DNA of 45,501 bases from Deltaproteobacteria bacterium (GTDB taxonomy: Bacteria; Desulfobacterota; Dissulfuribacteria; Dissulfuribacterales; QOAL01): NCBI GenBank assembly GCA_015494395.1, contig WGBG01000055.1, forward strand, positions 1 to 45,501. The letters run 5' to 3'. Below the pieces are notes generated by a model. It worked only from the letters and a program-made list of their open reading frames with translations. It was not told where the DNA came from and made no database searches. Below are positions 44,943 through 45,501 of the stretch, in pieces (the first letter of the stretch is position 1; every line of letters begins with the position of its first letter). The translations under genes and the position numbers were made by a program.

Positions 44943-45501
44943 ATGAAACGAATTACATATATTCTTGTAATGGCGGTTTTTGCCCTGGCAATTATCGGGG
45001 CATCAGTGGCAGCCGCTGAAGATGAAAGTGCATGGTACGAAGGTTCTCTCAAGGCAGGTACTACATGGACCGCCCAGGGAAGGCTTCATGCAGATGAGAG
45101 TGGCTCAAAGGGTGGCCTTGAGTACAATGCCCTTGTTGGAAAGAGATGGACAGGTGTTTTCGGCGGAGACGTTAATGCCGAAAAGGACGGCTGGGCAATC
45201 AACTTTGATGGCCTTTACCGGGATGTTAATGACCAGGACTATGAGGGAATGTTGTCCCTCAAGAGGGTTGTTGTGTATAAGGCTGATTATAACCGTCTGT
45301 ATCACAGGCTTGGCCATGACAGCCTGAGCAACCTGGAGGCACATGTCTTCAGTGGATCAGGAAGTGCGGCGGGACAGTCACCCCGCTCTGGAACAGATCC
45401 TGTTACGGGCATCACCTATGACACCGGCGGTGCTAATACTATTGGTACAGCCTCAGTATATCATACTGACCTTGATCCGACAAATCAGTACGCCATCAGC
45501 A
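44943..45501 (+). CDS. MtrB/PioB-type outer-membrane beta-barrel, N-terminal part (runs off the window edge)
   Basis: The first 186 codons are in the window. A signal peptide (MKRITYILVMAVFALAIIGA, cleavage near SVAAA) is followed by alternating beta-strand sequence: WYEGSLKAGTTWTAQGRLHA, KGGLEYNALVGKRWTGVFGG, GWAINFDGLYRDVNDQDYEG and SLKRVVVYKADYNRLYHRLG. The last segment resembles the Tyr-Arg-x-x-x-His-x-x motif seen early in MtrB/PioB barrels. Ribosome site GGGAGG lies 10 nt before the ATG. Its place right after a decaheme cytochrome supports the call. It would sheathe the cytochrome across the outer membrane. Confidence 0.8.
   Translation, partial: MKRITYILVMAVFALAIIGASVAAAEDESAWYEGSLKAGTTWTAQGRLHADESGSKGGLEYNALVGKRWTGVFGGDVNAEKDGWAINFDGLYRDVNDQDYEGMLSLKRVVVYKADYNRLYHRLGHDSLSNLEAHVFSGSGSAAGQSPRSGTDPVTGITYDTGGANTIGTASVYHTDLDPTNQYAIS

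Overview
The window reads as chromosomal DNA of a Gram-negative anaerobe, most likely a member of the Desulfobacterota (former Deltaproteobacteria). Supporting signs are a decaheme cytochrome/beta-barrel pair for outer-membrane electron transfer, a DUF3786 iron-sulfur protein, PEP synthase, many envelope genes (Lnt, LspA, TonB receptor, porins, BepA-like protease), dispersed 'CTGAACCGCAAAG' intergenic repeats, and a probable selenocysteine codon. The genus cannot be fixed from the sequence alone. No rRNA, tRNA, CRISPR array, complete insertion sequence or prophage was seen.

Layout. 1-2.6 kb: the edge of a TraB-like gene, a ComM/YifB ATPase, and a nonsense-interrupted 23S-IVP/S23 four-helix-bundle gene between inverted simple repeats. 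2.6-7.9 kb: a SWIM-SNF2 helicase converging on groES-groEL, which has a CIRCE operator. 8-12.7 kb: a leftward TonB receptor / periplasmic binding protein / histidine kinase cassette. 13-21 kb: rightward acpS, ppsA, a secreted beta-carbonic anhydrase, an HDOD protein, a divergent KptA-like gene, an M48 protease with TPRs, and lspA. 21-28 kb: a PilJ-type chemoreceptor with a CZB domain, two adjacent DUF3857 proteins (one with an intact transglutaminase triad, one apparently dead), and a 4Fe-4S/DUF3786 protein. 28-35.5 kb: a tight leftward operon HsdR_N-like / lnt / prfB (with its +1 frameshift) / glnE / K+ channel. 36-38 kb: an accessory-looking strip with an AmpG-like permease, a DUF2442 gene, repeat debris and a tiny cysteine-rich gene with an in-frame TGA. 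38-43.2 kb: a porin, a DUF481 protein, an RsmB-type RNA methyltransferase with a PUA-like partner, and a FadR-like TetR regulator. 43.2-45.5 kb: a long structured leader with a terminator, then the decaheme cytochrome and the start of an MtrB/PioB-type barrel.

The most interesting item is the 65-codon gene at 37855-38052. It has three evenly spaced CxxC-type motifs, the middle one reading Cys-Leu-Arg-TGA. The TGA is followed after 16 nt by a perfect 7-bp hairpin with a GGTG loop, which fits the bacterial SECIS pattern. It is a candidate small selenoprotein. Second is a ~225-bp palindromic element present in two diverged copies (28042-28266 and 35630-35855) whose arms have changed in a matched way, plus a solo end at 37685-37718. 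Third is the unassigned leader RNA ahead of the electron-transfer genes.
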